Origin: Stenogyne calaminthoides
Lineage: Eukaryota > Streptophyta > Magnoliopsida > Lamiales > Lamiaceae
DNA length: 64,000 bases
Direction of reading: 5' to 3'
NCBI GenBank assembly: GCA_037126765.1
Contig: JBBCBC010000037.1
Location: forward strand, 12,529,263-12,593,262
A program made the position numbers and the translations under genes. Shown here piece by piece: positions 47,100 through 57,965 of the stretch. The notes below the pieces were generated by a model. It saw nothing but the letters and a program-made list of their open reading frames with translations, searched no databases and was not told the DNA's origin. Position 1 is the first letter of the stretch, and every line of letters begins with the position of its first letter.

Positions 47100-47324
47100 A
47101 AAAATTCCCAAAATTGGGTGATTGGGTTGGGCACCTGTAAAGCAAGTTGCATAGCGTAGCCATGTTTCTACAATTGTGACATCCATCCATCTCCATATAT
47201 CCGCACTTTCTCTCTCAATCAGTCCTTTCCAACTGTACCTATCACCTTCTTCTCCCACAATTTTCACACTCCAGCTTCCGTTATTGCGACACCTCATCCG
47301 CCCCGCCGCCGCTCCCTCTTGCAG
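47100..47324 (+). other. Presumed promoter-proximal region and 5' UTR exon of the MUSTANG gene
   Basis: The sequence becomes CT-rich and GC-richer (ATCACCTTCTTCTCCCACAA, CCGCCCCGCCGCCGCTCCCT) and ends with TCTTGCAG before a donor-like GTGTCTCG at 47325. The next supported acceptor is TTAAAGCAG ending at 49408, two bases before the ATG. Additional leader exons in between cannot be excluded, and the start site is not defined. Confidence 0.5.
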
Positions 47325-48639
47325 GTGTCTCGTCTTAAATTAAGCCAATTTTTTTGAAACCCTTCTTCTAATTGCTAATTCCAGATCGCCCGACTAACCC
47401 ACCTTCATCCAGGCGTCCACTATTCTTCAAAAGGTGATTTCTTGCCGGTTTAATCGCGTTTTTTGATTCTAGGGTTTTTAGTTTTACTGAATTTCGATTG
47501 TAATTGGCTTTGTATTTTTGTTTATGATATTGGGGTTGTAATTGATTGGAATTTGTTAGAGGTTTGACATTGTGGATTCTCACTTTATCTGATATTTGGA
47601 ATATTATGTTAGGCGATTATTGCGGTAGCTAATTAGGTAACTTGCAACCTTATTGTGCAGAAGTCCTCTTGCCCTCTTTCTTTTTGGTTATGTATTTTAT
47701 TCTCTTTTAGGCTTATTGGATTTTATTGCTCTTCGTGTTTAGGGAATTGGATGGTTGTTGCTGAAGGCTTGTCTTGCCATTTTTAGTCTCTTAAGGTACC
47801 AATATTGATGAAGTATTTCACTACCAAATATCAATATGTGTGTGTGTTTGAGCATAAATTTATAATTCATGCCCATCCTTCGTATGATGTCCTTGTAAAA
47901 TGGGCTGAATCGGCTGATTCAATCAAACTGTGTAACTTTGAGATACTTTTACAGTTTGAGGTATTTTTTTAAGTGTTATGTTTTTAAATATATTCTCCAT
48001 TTGATTTGGCGAATTTAGACTAAACACAATGTATTCACCAGTGGGAGTGGCGAATACTTTGTATCGGATGACACACTTCCCACAACACAGTTCTCGTGAC
48101 ATGTGTGACAGGCTTCGTCAGTTGATGTGGCGAATACCTTTGTCTGCCAACCAATGCTTTGTTTTGACGAAAATGTTTGAGGATTCCTATGTAGTAGTTC
48201 GTACAGTTGTAATAAATATGGTACTAATGTAGTCAATTCAAGGGCAAGTAGGTGAATTAAACGCTTGTCGCTCTCGGTGTCTATTGTGCACATGTTGAAC
48301 ATAGGTTTCACTTATTTTGATAACTTTTTTGGTAGTTCAAGACAATAAGCAAACAAAGAATTTCAATGGACTATTTGATATTAAAGAATTTCAAATTCTC
48401 TTTTAATATATATTTTAAAACATATCATTTACGTTGACAAAAACTTGTATAAGACAGTCTCATATAGGATACAAATCTCACTTACTATATCATATATGAC
48501 CCATTAGTGTATGGAGCTCCAATCGAATCATGTTTGAAGGAATGTATGTATAACCCAAATATCAACATGGAGCTTCATCTCATGTATGAGACTGTCTCAT
48601 ACGAGACTTTCTCTTCTACTATTACACAAATTTTTTATA

Positions 48640-48913
48640 CTCCCTCCGTCCAGCAATAATAGGCAAGGTTGCCATTTTGGGATGACCCATTACATTGGCT
48701 TGTTTTGCTTTCCAATGAGTACTAACTACTTTTTTCCCCCTAAAGTGCCCCTATTTAATTTCATCAAGTGTTCCTATTTTTTTTCATAGTTTTATGTGAA
48801 TAAGGGTAAAAGAGGAAGTTTACTATGAATTAAATGAGCTGATCATGAATTTTATACATACCTTAATTTGTGTGTAAAAGGAAACTTGTATATTATTGTT
48901 GGACAGAAGGGAG
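48640..48913. mobile_element. Stowaway MITE, 274 bp, in the MUSTANG 5' UTR intron
   Basis: CTCCCTCCGTCCAGCAATAA on the left and CTCCCTTCTGTCCAACAATA as the reverse complement on the right, flanked by TA at 48638-48639 and 48914-48915. The body has no coding capacity. Confidence 0.85.
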
Positions 48914-49410
48914 TAGTATTTAAGCATTGAGAATTTTCATGCAATGACGACAAATTGGACTTAAATGTCATCATGCACAGAAATGATGTGTTCACCATTA
49001 TGAATGGTGAATCTGGGTGGCCAATTTGGGGAATACAGCTAAGTACCATTCAGAATTCGTCACTTGTATTGGCGATTTCAAGGGGCAAATTTTGAATCTA
49101 TAGTCGACAACTCAAGTGGCGAATTTGCTATATTCAACATAAATTTGCCATTACAAATGGCGAATTAACTTAAAAACTTAAAATTGCAAAAAGTTGCCAT
49201 ACTTGGACAAATGCAATTCACATTAGATGACTATACAAAAGGTTTAGAATTTTATTTACTACTACTGGTTTTGACTGATTTGGTGAGATCCAAAGATTCT
49301 GTGATCTGACATAGCCTGCTTTCTATCTTCTTAAATTTGCAATTCTTTGCCTTGTTTTACTAATCAGTGTTTATGTAGCTTCATCTAATATTTGATCCAT
49401 TAAAGCAGTG

Positions 49411-51840
49411 ATGGTTGTGAAGAAGGTTATAGCCATCTGTCAATCAGGTGGTGAATTTGAATCCAACACAGATGGTATACCGTGTTACAAAGGCGGTGAT
49501 GCTCATGCTATGGAGATTGATGATAAAATGAAGTTCAAAGATTTGAAATCCGAGGTAGCGGAGATGTTCAGTTGCAATATTGCAACCCTGGCCATCAAAT
49601 ATTTTCTTCCTGGAAACAAGAAGACCCTTATCAGCATTTCCAATGACAAAGACCTCAAACGCATGATCAAGTTCCATAATGACTCCGATACCGCTGAGAT
49701 ATACGTTATGACCGAAGAAATTGTCATCCCTGATGTATCCCAAATGCCGTGCAGTAGGTAGATATATCTATATATTTTCTTGCAAATATATTAGAATTGT
49801 TATTCTGTATGAAGAATGAACATTTGGAGAAATTATATCTGCAGGTCTAGTAGGACAACTTTGTCAGAAGCTGCGGTTCCGATTGATGATTCCCCAAGCT
49901 TGATCAACAATATTGTCATGGTGGATGATATAAACAAGCCTGATCTCCTGCTTGATGCTACTTTTGATGTGGTTGATGATACTAACCACGATGAGGTCCA
50001 AACTGATGTACCAACTGAAATGATGGCTATAACTGGTGAAATGCCTATTCCTATTTCCTTCACTGCGCCCTATGATGAAAAGCATGCTAAATCTGCACAG
50101 CAGTGGCAGAACAATATTACGGGTGTGGGACAGAGGTTCAATAGCGTACATGAATTTCGTGAGGCCTTGAGAAAATATGCGATTGCACATCAATTTGCTT
50201 TTAAGTACAAGAAGAATGATAGTCATCGTGTGACTGTGAAATGCAAAGCGGAGGGTTGTCCATGGAGGATTCATGCATCAAGATTGTCGACCACCCCACT
50301 GATTTGTATCAAGAAAATGACTTCAACTCATACGTGTGAAGGTTCTGTGCTGGCAACGGGCTATCAAGCCACAAGAAGTTGGGTTGCTAGCATCATAAAG
50401 GAGAAACTGAAAGTGTTTCCAAATTACAAACCTAAGGACATTGTGAATGACATTAAACAGGAATATGGTGTCCAATTAAATTACTTTCAGGCGTGGAGGG
50501 GAAAAGAGATTGCTAAGGAGCAGCTTCAGGGTTCATATAAAGAGGCGTATAGTCAGCTGCCACTTTTCTGTGAGAAGATAATGGAAACAAATCCAGGAAG
50601 TCTAGCCACTTTCACCACTAAAGAAGACTCCAGTTTCCACCGGCTTTTTGTTTCCTTTCATGCTTCTTTGTATGGGTTTGAACAAGGCTGTCGTCCCTTG
50701 CTTTTCCTGGACAGCATATTCTTGAAGTCAAAGTACCAAGGCTCCCTATTGGCTGCCACTGCTGCTGACGGGGACGATGGGTTTTTCCCTGTAGCATTTG
50801 CTATCGTAGATGTGGAATCTGATGACAACTGGCATTGGTTCTTACAACAACTCAAAACGGCTCTACCGATGTCTCGGGGATTAACTTTTGTGTCAGATAG
50901 GGAGAAAGGATTGAGACAATCAATTGCTGAAATTTTCCAGAATGATGAAGTTTATCATGCGTTCTGTCTGCACTATCTATCTGAGCAACTGATCAGAGAT
51001 TTGAAGGGGCAATTCTCTCATGAAGTAAAGAGACTTATGATTGAAGATTTATACAGTGCAGCCCATGCCCCTACTCCTGAAGCCTTCCAGAGATGTGCAG
51101 AAAGCATAAAGAACATCTCAATTGAAGCATATAATTGGATTATGCAAAGTGAGCCTATCCACTGGGCAAACGCATTCTTCCCCGGGGCAAGGTACAACCT
51201 AATGACATCAAATTTCGGAGAGCTTTTCTACAGCTGGGTTTCAGAAGCGCATGAATTGCCCATTACACAAATGGTTGATGCAATTCGTAACAAGATTGCT
51301 GAATTGTTATATTCGAAGCAAACACAGTCTATGGAATGGTTGAGAAAACTGACCCCATCAATGGAGGAAAAGATAGAGAAGGAAAACCTTAAGGTGAGGA
51401 CTCTCCAGGTATTAATATCAGGTGGTAACAGATTCGAAGTTCGTGGTGATACCGTTGAAGCTGTTGATGTCGACAGTTGTGATTGTACGTGTAAGGGCTG
51501 GCAGCTGACGGGGCTCCCCTGTTGCCATGCTATTGCTGTAATCGGTATCCTGAGGCGTGATCCGTATGATTATTGCTCGAGATACTTCACAACTGATAGC
51601 TACAGGATAACGTATTCAGAGTCTGTGCATCCTATCTGGGGTTTAGATGGTACGTGGGAGAAGGGCTCGTCTCAGCTGGCAGTTACTGTGACCCCACCTC
51701 CAACCCGTAGACCACCGGGTCGCCCCACCACTAAGAGGGTTAGCTCACAAGATGCAGGGCGACGCCAACTACAGTGCAGTAGATGCAAGGGTACAGGGCA
51801 CAACAAATCGACTTGTAAAGAGTTGTTGTTGGAGTGCTAG
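49411..51840 (+). CDS. MUSTANG-type domesticated MULE transposase with PB1 domain, 780 aa
   Basis: Two coding exons, 49411-49757 and 49845-51840, join in frame across an 87-bp GT-AG intron to give 780 residues. Residues 1-110 form a PB1 domain (MVVKKVIAICQSGGEFESNT; FLPGNKKTLISISNDKDLKR). About 212-282 is the MuDR DNA-binding zinc region (FNSVHEFREALRKYA, C-x4-C, H-x-C). About 395-580 is the MULE transposase core with candidate DDE residues D405 (LDSIF), D467 (SDREKG) and E575. C663, C665, C675 and H677 form a SWIM finger. RRPPGRPTTKR (737-747) is AT-hook-like. C760, C763, H768 and C773 form a zinc knuckle. The PB1-SWIM-knuckle layout matches the MUGB clade of MUSTANG genes, host genes that affect growth and flowering in Arabidopsis. 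No MULE terminal repeats flank it and the frame is intact, supporting domestication. The GTG at 49408 is not the start; ATG 49411 follows the acceptor. Confidence 0.93.
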
Positions 51841-52985
51841 GCTATTTAGGTAATATAATCTTGGTTTCTGAGCACCCTTTTTTAGATTTATCTTTTCTGC
51901 TGTTCTTGGATTATACTGTGAGTAGATATTACTACTAACCTGTCAATAAGAGGAATAAGAATTTCCGTTTATCTGTGGTTTTTCCTGTGGTGTGTGCTAG
52001 ATTTGGTTCGTTTGCATGATCAATGCAGTTTTGGTTTCGTCTAGCATAGCTACCATCAATTTTTATTTTGTAAGATTGCTGAGTTTGTTTGTTTGTAATT
52101 CGTTAACGGAGGATAGAATTGGGAATTAGGACATTGGCTGGTGCACTAGCGAATAGGAATAGGATCACCTGGTTTTATAATTTTATTTGGATCTTTACTT
52201 CCAAGAATTGTAGAAATGCCTAATCTTTATATGTAGGTTTAATGTGTTTGGGTTGAACAATTTAAATGGACTTTTACATCTTTCTTTGTAAGTTTAATGT
52301 GTTTGTGTTTGGATCGAGTGATTTCAAATGGATATTTTTTAGTCAAACTGTCGACTAGCTTATTCCTGAATCCTGATTCAACCGGTTGAGTCGACTAGTT
52401 CTTTGAAACTATTTTAGTGTAATTTTCTGGGCAATAAATTTCTCGCATGTATACTTTGAAATTGTCGTACTTTTTATGTGGTGTTTGCAAACCTTATAAT
52501 ATGGTAGAATTACTCCCTTTCCTTTTAGTTATTCTTCACACCTTTAAAAAAAATGTTTCTAGAAATTGTTAATTGTCCCAACATAATGAGTGTTTAGATA
52601 GTTGTAATAGTTATAACTATCACAAAACAGGGTCCCTTGTGGGTTGTACTTATCGATGTAACTTTCGTAGTACAATATTGAACTTTTGACATGAGAAAGT
52701 AAGCAAATTTGTTAAGGGTAACAATCAGTACCACTATTAGTTTATGAGAGAGGGAAGTGTACTTTCTGCAGTACCATTGAGAAATTTTAAAAAGTATGGC
52801 TCGTTTAAACATTTATAAATATTTTTGCAAATATGGTGGAGTTTTTCATGTATTGTATACGTAAATATCAATGTAATGAAATGAAGATATATTATACACG
52901 AGTGTCAGTGTGTGACTTCAAATATGAATAGTTTAGTAAAGTTTTTATTTTTTTGCGTTAAAATCCTGAAAGGCACGAAAGAGGA
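51841..52985. other. 3' flank of the MUSTANG gene and MIR408 distal upstream DNA
   Basis: The first few hundred bases are probably the 3' UTR. A TACTCCCTTTCCTTTTAGTT phrase near 52513 may be a lone Stowaway end. Three further GTAC words occur at about 52645-52770, upstream of the MIR408 cluster. No gene is seen. Confidence 0.45.
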
Positions 52986-52987
52986 AT

Positions 52988-53123
52988 GTACGAGCTACAA
53001 ATATGAAGTACAGTTAGGAATATCCAAAACAGAACTAAACTCATACTAAGATATTATTGTACTACTACTACTTGTACTACGGTTACAATTCATTTTCAAC
53101 AATAAATCTCAATTCCATAGTAC
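52988..53123 (+). promoter_or_regulatory. Cluster of five GTAC copper-response cores upstream of MIR408
   Basis: GTAC occurs at 52988-52991, 53008-53011, 53059-53062, 53074-53077 and 53120-53123, all within 180 bases upstream of a TATA box. In Arabidopsis, SPL7 activates MIR408 under low copper through GTAC-core elements. The number and position here fit that model. Random expectation in AT-rich DNA of this length is less than one. Confidence 0.7.
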
Positions 53124-53163
53124 CACTCACCAAACAATCCATCCACAAAAGCATCCATCACCG

Positions 53164-53171
53164 TATAAATA
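53164..53171 (+). promoter_or_regulatory. MIR408: TATA box of MIR408
   Basis: TATAAATA followed by TGGCACACAC, 41 bases after the last GTAC core and about 165 bases before the hairpin, predicting transcription from about 53195. Confidence 0.6.
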
Positions 53172-53327
53172 TGGCACACACCTTTCTTGCAAAATTGACC
53201 AACACAATTTTTTATCCTTCAATTTTTATAATTTCCATATTTCTTTTGAGGAAAGAGTGTAATTGAGGAGGCGATGGATAGAAATGGGGAATCCGATGTT
53301 TGATTTGGGCGATAAAAGAGTGTAAGA

Positions 53328-53445
53328 AAATGAAGAAAAGGGGGAGACGGGGATGAGACAGAGCATGTGATGGACCTTTCAATACCAAACACGGTCTTGT
53401 TGCCCTTTTCATGCACTGCCTCTTCCCTGGCTCTCCTTTTCTCTC
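53328..53445 (+). ncRNA. MIR408: MIR408 precursor hairpin
   Basis: The 21-base sequence at 53411-53431 (starts ATGCACTGCC, ends TTCCCTGGC) is identical to the conserved plant miR408-3p. The opposite arm at 53348-53367, CGGGGATGAGACAGAGCATG, is a miR408-5p sequence. It pairs with the 3p strand with only about four mismatches and one wobble, leaving the usual 2-base 3' offset. The stem extends outward: GAAAAGGGGGAG before the 5p pairs with CTCTCCTTTTC after the 3p. The loop is about 43 bases. miR408 guides cleavage of transcripts for copper proteins (plantacyanins and laccases), saving copper for plastocyanin. Frames drawn across the hairpin on either strand are incidental. Confidence 0.95.
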
Positions 53446-53452
53446 TCTCTCT

Positions 53453-54332
53453 CTATGTCTATGTTTACATTTAAGTATTAATTATGCTCTTCTGTTTATG
53501 TTCAAAAGTTAATTACATATATGCTTCATGTTTACTTTAGTTATAAATTTGCAGCTAATCCATCAATTTGAACATTGTTAATTAGTATTTGTGAGATTTG
53601 CACACTTGTATTTGTATGTGGGATATAGGGCATTGTTCACTTATTCTATCAACTTCAACTTTGCACATTGTTAATGATTGACTTGCTCATATTTCTCTTG
53701 TCTAGGAAATTAAAATATCAATAACCAATTCTAATAGATTGGTGATTGAGTAGGAAATAAAATTAATATATTTTAATCAGCTTCATAAAAGAAAAATAAA
53801 TAAATCAGTCATTAAGTGAGTAAAAAATAAAAAATCATTTTGATACATCTTATAGCAAAAATGTTCATAAATTAGATTTATATTAGTTCATTGTCTCACA
53901 TAAGATGGTGTGACCGACCCTGTCCCTGTTATCTATGTAAGTAGTTCTGTATTTTCTTATGTTTTTTTTTTCATTTCTAAAATTCAATGGAATTAATTAT
54001 TGATGCTTTAAAGTTTAATGTATACATTTTTTAAGAGTGACACTTGTGTGCACCAATTGCACAAGGTGCAATTGGATTCAATTTTAATTTGGATGAACTA
54101 TGCACTCTAAACCCTAACCCCTAAACAATAAACCCTAAATCATATATGAATCATTTGGGCCGGGTGAATCATGAACCATTTGGGTCGAGTGAACCATGAA
54201 TTACTCGGGCCGGGTTTGGCCGAGAAAAAAAAAACCTAAAACTGAAATTAAAGTTAAAAGAAAACTAAAATTGAAAAAAAAAATTGAAACTGAAAAAAAT
54301 TAAAAAAAGAACTCTTAAAATTAAATTGTGTA
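53453..54332. other. Intergenic DNA downstream of MIR408
   Basis: No gene is supported. The phrase GTGCACCAATTGCACAAGGT at 54050 is a small palindrome related to MITE family Q. AAACCCTAACCCCTAAAC near 54110 looks telomere-like but is too short and irregular to call. The last part contains a series of GGGCCGGGTGAA-type words (54155-54215). Confidence 0.45.
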
Positions 54333-55229
54333 GTGGGATTAATTAATATTTATGGGCTTGAATAATATTATGGCTCAATATTGAAAATTCAAAGTCCATT
54401 GGAAGGTTCAATCTTAATACTCACAAAAGCCCCCCAAGTAAATTTCAAACATAATGTCCAATAACCTAAAAAATGTGTTTAAAATAAAATAAATTATTGT
54501 TGCTTATTTTTTCCAAAATTTTTAAATAATAAAGGAAGAAAAAAAAAAATTTTCTTGATTTTCTTGGAAAGATTTTATGGAATATGTATTCTTGAAATAC
54601 AAGATTATCTCATAAATTCAAGAAAAGTCAAAGATCCTATTTCTTCCCTATTTATTGAGATATTTTTGAAACCCCCTTAATATAAGGAGGTGGGATTTTT
54701 ATGGAATATTTTAATTATGGAGAAAAGAATATATTGGATATATTCAACATTTCTTGGAGATCAAGAAAAAGATTTTCCCATCTTATTCCTAGTGAAAAAA
54801 TCGGCCACCCCTAGTATTATAAATAGGGGATGAATTTTTCATCCCCAAGTGCAATTCCATGTGTTGGAAAAATTAGAAATCCACAAAGGTGCAACATAAT
54901 TTTATTTTTCCTTTTGTTGAATTGTTCATGAGTTCTTTCCATCGGATTGTTGAACAAGAACACGAGGAATACTTGAGAAGACATTTTGGTGTGTTAAATG
55001 TGAAGCGGGATCCATCTTCTCAACGGTTGTCACTCCGAGAGGTTAGTTTACGTAAACCCGTAGTAATTCTGCATGCGTAGGATTTACGTGAACTATTTGT
55101 ATGCATGATTGGTTGTTGAATTATTATTTGAATTAATATATGATTAATTCATGCTAGTAATTATTGTTAGAATTAAATTTGTATTTAAATATTCATCCCG
55201 AATAGATCCGGGCAAATAATTCCCCAACA
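54333..55229 (+). mobile_element. LTR family A, third copy, 5'-truncated
   Basis: From GTAGTGGGATTAATTAATAT onward the sequence follows the copy at 18022-19525 in the same orientation. It includes the TATA box TATAAATAG at 54818-54826 and GGGGATGAA. The 3' end TTCCCCAACA at 55229 is intact and matches the complement of the solo LTR start at 5927. The first half of the LTR is missing. It ends exactly where Ty3-type internal sequence begins. Confidence 0.8.
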
Positions 55230-55810
55230 CAGAGGCCCTTGGCATCTTCTCGTGATGCAAAGCCAATGTGAGCGCGAGGTCGCGATCGAGTTCCCCCTCC
55301 TCGTAGTTGGGATGAGAGTTGACTTCATCCTCTGCATTGTTTGGAGCCTTCAATGCCCCGGTGTCTCCGAGGTGGTTGAACACGTTGTTCGACCCCACTG
55401 GCTTTTCAAGGCGAGGGAGTCGGTAATCCCTTGTATTGATATTCCTCGCTTCAGGGATGGCCAATTGGCCCGCAGATTGTCACTTACGGGTCAGGTGACC
55501 CTTGCCTTTGGAGGTGCCCACCCCGGGGGCAACCCTCTTGTTCGGGAGTTGTTCCCCTAGACCGTCAAAAGTAAGCCGCCTCTTTCGGAGGACAGCCAAG
55601 ACAACCCTTTCATCCTTCGGAGTTTGGATGAGAGTTCCCCAGTCGGGGCGGCCGTGGCGGTTACCCAATGGGTGCGGTGGGAGCTCTAGGAAGCTTCAGC
55701 CCCGTCTCGAGCGTCAGCTTCATGTCGAACAATCTCGTTCTAGTTATTGGCCATTTTGAATGATGGAATGTTGGGTCTCTAAAGAATTTGTGGAAAAATC
55801 AGTAGAATAT
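55230..55810 (-). pseudogene. Ty3/gypsy-type 5' internal region and gag fragment, frameshifted
   Basis: The stretch is GC-rich and lies directly downstream (on the minus strand) of a primer-binding site and LTR, so it is the start of a retrotransposon internal region. Minus-strand protein-like pieces occur in different frames, for example VLAVLRKRRLTFDGLGEQLP (about 55600-55540) and AEDEVNSHPNYEEGELDRDL (about 55340-55280). Stops and frame changes separate them. No protease, reverse transcriptase or integrase follows because the LTR family-A copy starts at 55229. Confidence 0.55.
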
Positions 55811-55828
55811 TTTCCACAGACGGTGCCA
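55811..55828 (-). other. Retrotransposon primer-binding site
   Basis: On the minus strand, two bases after the LTR end (ACAACA), comes TGGCACCGTCTGTGGAAA. This resembles the TGGCGCCGTCTGTGG primer-binding sites of plant Ty3/gypsy elements. It fixes the orientation of the LTR at 55831-56382 as minus. Confidence 0.7.
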
Positions 55829-55830
55829 CT

Positions 55831-56382
55831 TGTTGTGGCCGGATAGAGATTCCGGTCAACAAGTAATTAATATGATGAGTATGAACGAAAATGTAAGTAC
55901 TCAAGCAATTTGATTACCCAGTTCATCTTTAAAGAGACTACGTCTGGGGGCGAAACAAGCCAGGTAAAATTCACTATAGTTTCTGCACAAAGTAATGTTT
56001 TGATCCCTTACAAGTGTGACACTTGAGGCCTATTTATACACATTTTCCCGCCTACAGACGATCAATAGAATTAAAGTCTATCATTATTGGGGCTTCAATG
56101 CCGTTGTGTGTGAATTCCACACCGTCGAGTCAATGGTTATCTCTCATCTACTATGCACCATTTCCTACCGAACTCAGGTATGCGGATTTTCTTTGCTTAC
56201 TGGTGGCCCTGCACCGCTTCTGCCGACTTCCGAGTTTTTGGGTTAAGTCGGGACTCTGACCTACGGGTTTGGTCTTCCCGACTTGCCACAGGTCAGCCTT
56301 CTTTCGCCCTTGGGCTTTATCCGAGTGATGACCCGTCGGCTTCTTAGTCATGTGGCAAGTCGAGCGCACGTCTGCTACAACA
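55831..56382 (-). mobile_element. LTR of a Ty3/gypsy-type element (family C), 552 bp
   Basis: Termini TGTTGTGGCC and GCTACAACA are the inverted TG...CA ends. A primer-binding site adjoins it at 55828-55811, so this is the 5' LTR in minus orientation. A TATA box (TATAAATAGGCCTC, minus strand, about 56040-56027) fits the promoter. The other LTR is not in the window, so no target duplication can be checked. Confidence 0.75.
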
Positions 56383-56834
56383 TTCGGGACCTACAGGATT
56401 TTAATTATAGACTAAATTGTAGGTTTTTGCATATGCCTTGGAACCTATTTTCTCTCTTAGAGTTTTTTATTAATCATTGATTGGTTGCTATTTCTGTTAA
56501 TCCTTACTCAATCAACAAAAATCATTTTAACAATAACTCCTCCTCTCGTACATACCACACTAGGATTAAACACCGTACACTTGCGGTTTGCTATTTTTAT
56601 GTGTTGGAAAAGTACTGAACAATGTGCTCAGGTGAGTGTTTAGAAGACTTGGGCTGAGTATCAGTGGGTCTCGTTTGCCCCTCTCTCCTTGATCACCTCC
56701 CTTAAACACTACTTTCAATGGTCTTCTTTACTTGGTTTCTTTATATGACATTTCATTTTACTGTGCTTAATTGAACTTGAATATTATATATAATTTTATG
56801 ATTCTCATGTATTTATAAAATGAAGAATTTTGCT
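56383..56834. other. Intergenic DNA, left part of a segment duplicated at 62.86 kb
   Basis: From about 56690 (CTCCCTTAAACACTACTTTC) the sequence has a direct counterpart at about 62865 (CTCCCTTCAACACTACTTTC). That counterpart continues across the hAT insertion site. No gene. Confidence 0.6.
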
Positions 56835-56842
56835 CTCTTACC

Positions 56843-57544
56843 CTATGTTTTAAAAAGCGGATCGGACCGGCCGGGTCCGACCGCTAATCGGAGAGGCCTC
56901 CGTACCGAATTGGAGTATCCGGCCGCCGGGACTTCAGAGCGCCCAGGAACTGCTCAAAAGCGGAAAAAGCGGAACAAAACCGAAAACAGTTAAACCGGCG
57001 AACCGGAGGTCGACAATATTTCTCCAAGTTTTCGCCATTTTTTTCGCACGCGCCCCAGTTTTCAGGTAGTTCGACTCGACGACGATGCTTATCAGTTTAG
57101 ATTTGAAGAGAATGGATGAAGAAGATGAAGTTGAAACGTTGGCGCACAATTAAGTTTCATTTTTTAATTTACTACTTTATTCCTTTCATTTAATGGGAAA
57201 CCCGTCTAAAATTATGGAGTCAATACTAATGGGCCATGATTGCTAAATATATGACTTAAATATAGGATAAATATAGGAGTAGTTTAAATTTTTGTTATTC
57301 TTAATTACATATACCTTATTCTATAAGTATTCTATTAGATATTCCTGCACGGGTATTATAATTTCAGCTTAAAAGAGAAAATAATATAGAAAATAATATA
57401 TTTTATATATTTAATAATATATTACGTAATTATGACGTCATACCGGCTCAACCGCTTAAAAAACGGTCAGACCCGGTCGGACCGGTCCGACCAAAAGTGA
57501 TAAGGCTGTCCGAACCGATCGCCGCTTTCGCTTTTAAAACATAG
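56843..57544. mobile_element. Non-autonomous hAT element, 702 bp, with 8-bp TSD
   Basis: Ends CTATGTTTTAAAAAGCGG and, as reverse complement of the right end, CTATGTTTTAAAAGCGAAAG are inverted. CTCTTACC (56835-56842) and TTCTTACC (57545-57552) are an 8-bp duplication with one mismatch. The subterminal regions are full of GGACCGG / CCGGTCC words. The paralogous sequence at about 63005-63025 (TTGCTCTCTTATCACTTACT) is the empty site with one copy of the 8-mer. No transposase. Confidence 0.88.
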
Positions 57545-57965
57545 TTCTTACCACTTACTAGTCCAAATTCACTTTTGATTAGTGAAATTGATTTTAGTGT
57601 CTTTTTTATATTTTTTATCCAAAAACTAAAACTCTTTATAAGTATATCTTTGAAAAAAATATTATCCTCTCTTATTTTAAAAAATCACTATACACCTCAG
57701 TCCTCACATCAAATTCAATAACACATATATGTAATCATATATCCAACTCTAACTGATCCCAACATAAAGATCCAAATTATGTGTTCCCTGTGGTTTAATT
57801 TGGAATCAAATTTCTTTCCAATGTCAAGCATGAATCCCTCACCATTGGTTAACTAATTACTTTAAAAGACAAAATATAAGATGAAATAGTAGTATTATTT
57901 ATAATTAAATTATCCCAAAATTAACAAGGATGAGTGTTTTAAAATGCAACACAATTAAGCATCAT

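Noticed and set aside
49833..50274. Antisense frames of 76 and 136 codons
   Set aside because: They are shadows of MUSTANG exon 2, which encodes a recognisable protein on the other strand.
53172..53266. Small peptide frame starting MAHTFLAKLT upstream of the miR408 hairpin
   Set aside because: It lies within the predicted pri-miR408 5' part. A miPEP is conceivable, but nothing in the sequence beyond an ATG and 31 codons supports it.
53212..53416. Two minus-strand frames across the MIR408 region
   Set aside because: They are antisense to a well-supported microRNA hairpin and lack protein features.
54108..54143. Interstitial telomere repeat (AAACCCTAACCCCTAAAC)
   Set aside because: Only two or three irregular units are present, too few and too degenerate to distinguish from chance AAACCCTAA words common in plant leaders.
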